A stretch of 54,402 bases of DNA from Pelotomaculum isophthalicicum JI (GTDB taxonomy: Bacteria > Bacillota > Desulfotomaculia > Desulfotomaculales > Pelotomaculaceae), in contig NZ_JAKOAV010000025.1 in the NCBI RefSeq assembly GCF_029478095.1, positions 1 to 54,402 of the forward strand, written 5' to 3'. Below the pieces are notes generated by a model that was not told the DNA's origin, ran no database searches, and saw nothing but the letters and a program-made list of their open reading frames with translations. A program made the position numbers and the translations under genes. Shown piece after piece: positions 53,690-54,402 of this stretch (its first letter is position 1; every line of letters begins with the position of its first letter).

Positions 53690-54166
53690 TCAAATTATCG
53701 AACCTCCTTTTTCAATACGGCCTACCCGGTTCAACTTAAGCGTATCCACCAACCAGGTGAAGCCGGTGAATACAAGCAAATTTATAAAAATACTGGCCTG
53801 GTGATTCCAATGGTTATACTCCAACACGCCAATTTTTACATAAAGATGCTCTTCAATGGAAAAAAGGGCTACTACAACCAGGATGTTCAAGGCTTGCATC
53901 CAACGTGACACCGGCATGGACTGGGTAAACAAAACGCCAACGGTGAAAACCACCCCGAAGGTAAAATAAACAGAAGAACCCAGGATATGGGTTATATTTT
54001 TTACATGATACAAATCCATCTTCATTGCCGCGGTATCCACCAGTATTTGCAGGATGGAAGCAATAGCCCCGCCCCATATAGTGTATTTAAGCCGGGACCA
54101 GTCCACCAGCAGGAAAAAAATAATCCAGGCAATAACTAAGCTGATCGGCCAGGCGTATTCAGGCAA
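53690..54166 (-). CDS. Second CBO0543-like membrane protein
   Basis: This is a 158-aa protein. The TTG at 54166 (GGGAGG 9 nt upstream) is preferred to the TTG at 54193, which lies before that site. Five to six membrane helices are visible (WPISLVIAWIIFFLLVDW, LKYTIWGGAIASILQILVDTAAMKMDLY, FTFGVVFTVGVLF). The D-x-A-MKMDLYHV stretch parallels the D-x-IAIKLNLYNY of the next gene, so the two are probably paralogues. Function unknown. Confidence 0.65.
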   Translation of the reverse strand: MPEYAWPISLVIAWIIFFLLVDWSRLKYTIWGGAIASILQILVDTAAMKMDLYHVKNITHILGSSVYFTFGVVFTVGVLFTQSMPVSRWMQALNILVVVALFSIEEHLYVKIGVLEYNHWNHQASIFINLLVFTGFTWLVDTLKLNRVGRIEKGGSII

Positions 54167-54280
54167 ATATTGCACCCTCCCTTCAAGCGGCAAGTGACAA
54201 GACTTATATATTGATTAATGTTTCCCCCATGAGTAAAAAATATGAACAGATGCTCAAGTACGCCTGAACAAGAACAAAAA

Positions 54281-54297
54281 GCCGCCCTATCGGGCGG
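54281..54297 (-). terminator. Terminator of the zinc-ribbon gene at the window edge
   Basis: CCGCCC (54282-54287) pairs with GGGCGG (54292-54297); on the minus strand CTTTTTGTTC follows. It lies 11 bp past the stop of the partial gene. Confidence 0.75.
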
Positions 54298-54308
54298 TTC
54301 TTCCTTTT

Positions 54309-54402
54309 CTAGAAGATATCTTCTAAGCTGTTTTGCCATGGCTCTTTAGGACGCATTTCTCCTCCGCATTTTTCGCAGACAAACCTGGGAGGTACCGTCG
54401 GA
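54309..54402 (-). CDS. C-terminal end of a small zinc-ribbon protein (runs off the window)
   Basis: The last 30 codons read PTVPPRFVCEKCGGEMRPKE and then PWQNSLEDIF before TAG. CEKC is half of a zinc ribbon; the other cysteine pair would lie outside the window. An out-of-phase frame over the same DNA (54136-54339) is rejected. The terminator follows immediately. Confidence 0.6.
   Translation of the reverse strand, partial: PTVPPRFVCEKCGGEMRPKEPWQNSLEDIF

Noticed and set aside
54136-54339. 67-aa minus-strand protein at the window end
   Set aside because: It crosses the terminator and overlaps the zinc-ribbon C-terminus out of phase.

Overview
The window looks like chromosome of an anaerobic, spore-forming Firmicute of the Peptococcaceae/Desulfotomaculum-Pelotomaculum type. 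The reasons are a full spore-germination gerABC locus, HrcA/CIRCE-controlled groESL, a large tungsten/molybdenum-cofactor operon with a TupB-type permease, many GTG/TTG starts with strong Shine-Dalgarno sequences, and low-to-moderate GC. The genus is inferred from gene content only.

Region 1 (1-6.75 kb) is a patchwork accessory segment lying against the 3' end of a tRNA-Pro gene. It holds a truncated acyltransferase-3 gene, a ribbon-helix-helix regulator, an unexplained structured GC-rich stretch followed by 19-bp tandem repeats, a GC-rich and probably acquired FAD oxidase, a two-gene RiPP locus (NHLP-type precursor plus radical SAM/SPASM maturase), and a frameshifted HUH (ORF2/G2P-like) replication protein next to nested inverted repeats.

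Region 2 (6.75-26.4 kb, nearly all minus strand) is housekeeping. It has tRNA-Pro, a 5'-deoxyadenosine/SAH-deaminase-type amidohydrolase with an O6-alkylguanine repair enzyme, groES-groEL, and a compact cofactor operon: tupB, moaA, MOSC, a 58-aa gene, moeA, moeA-PBP fusion, moaC, mog. After that come larB, a polysaccharide deacetylase, a small Fe-S protein, 5-formyl-THF cyclo-ligase, a radical SAM-PDZ-DUF512 protein, tsaD, an alpha/beta hydrolase, a small zinc-binding protein and a rhomboid protease.

Region 3 (26.5-36.5 kb) is one tightly packed minus-strand operon: Sir2, CheW, CheR-TPR, CheW, MCP, hybrid CheA-REC and REC-PAS-GGDEF, ending in an oxyanion ABC ATPase. Its composition matches the Wsp-type surface-sensing/c-di-GMP chemosensory systems of Pseudomonas, but no CheB/WspF methylesterase is present. 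An HD-GYP protein 4.5 kb beyond the start of that operon could supply c-di-GMP breakdown.

Region 4 (36.6-47.2 kb) has a cell-wall deacetylase, an Mrr-like membrane protein, threonine synthase, HD-GYP, an SH3/NlpC-P60 lipoprotein, a heptamer-repeat/hairpin element, and the hom-thrB-lysC operon behind a clear sigma-A promoter and a 42-codon leader ORF. Region 5 (47.3-54.4 kb) is gerA-gerB-gerC plus a 56-aa membrane protein, followed by a FAD oxidoreductase and two small multi-pass membrane proteins.

Several starts appear non-canonical: CTG for mog and for moeA-PBP, ACG or ATC for the rhomboid gene. They were placed by conserved N-termini and well-spaced ribosome binding sites.
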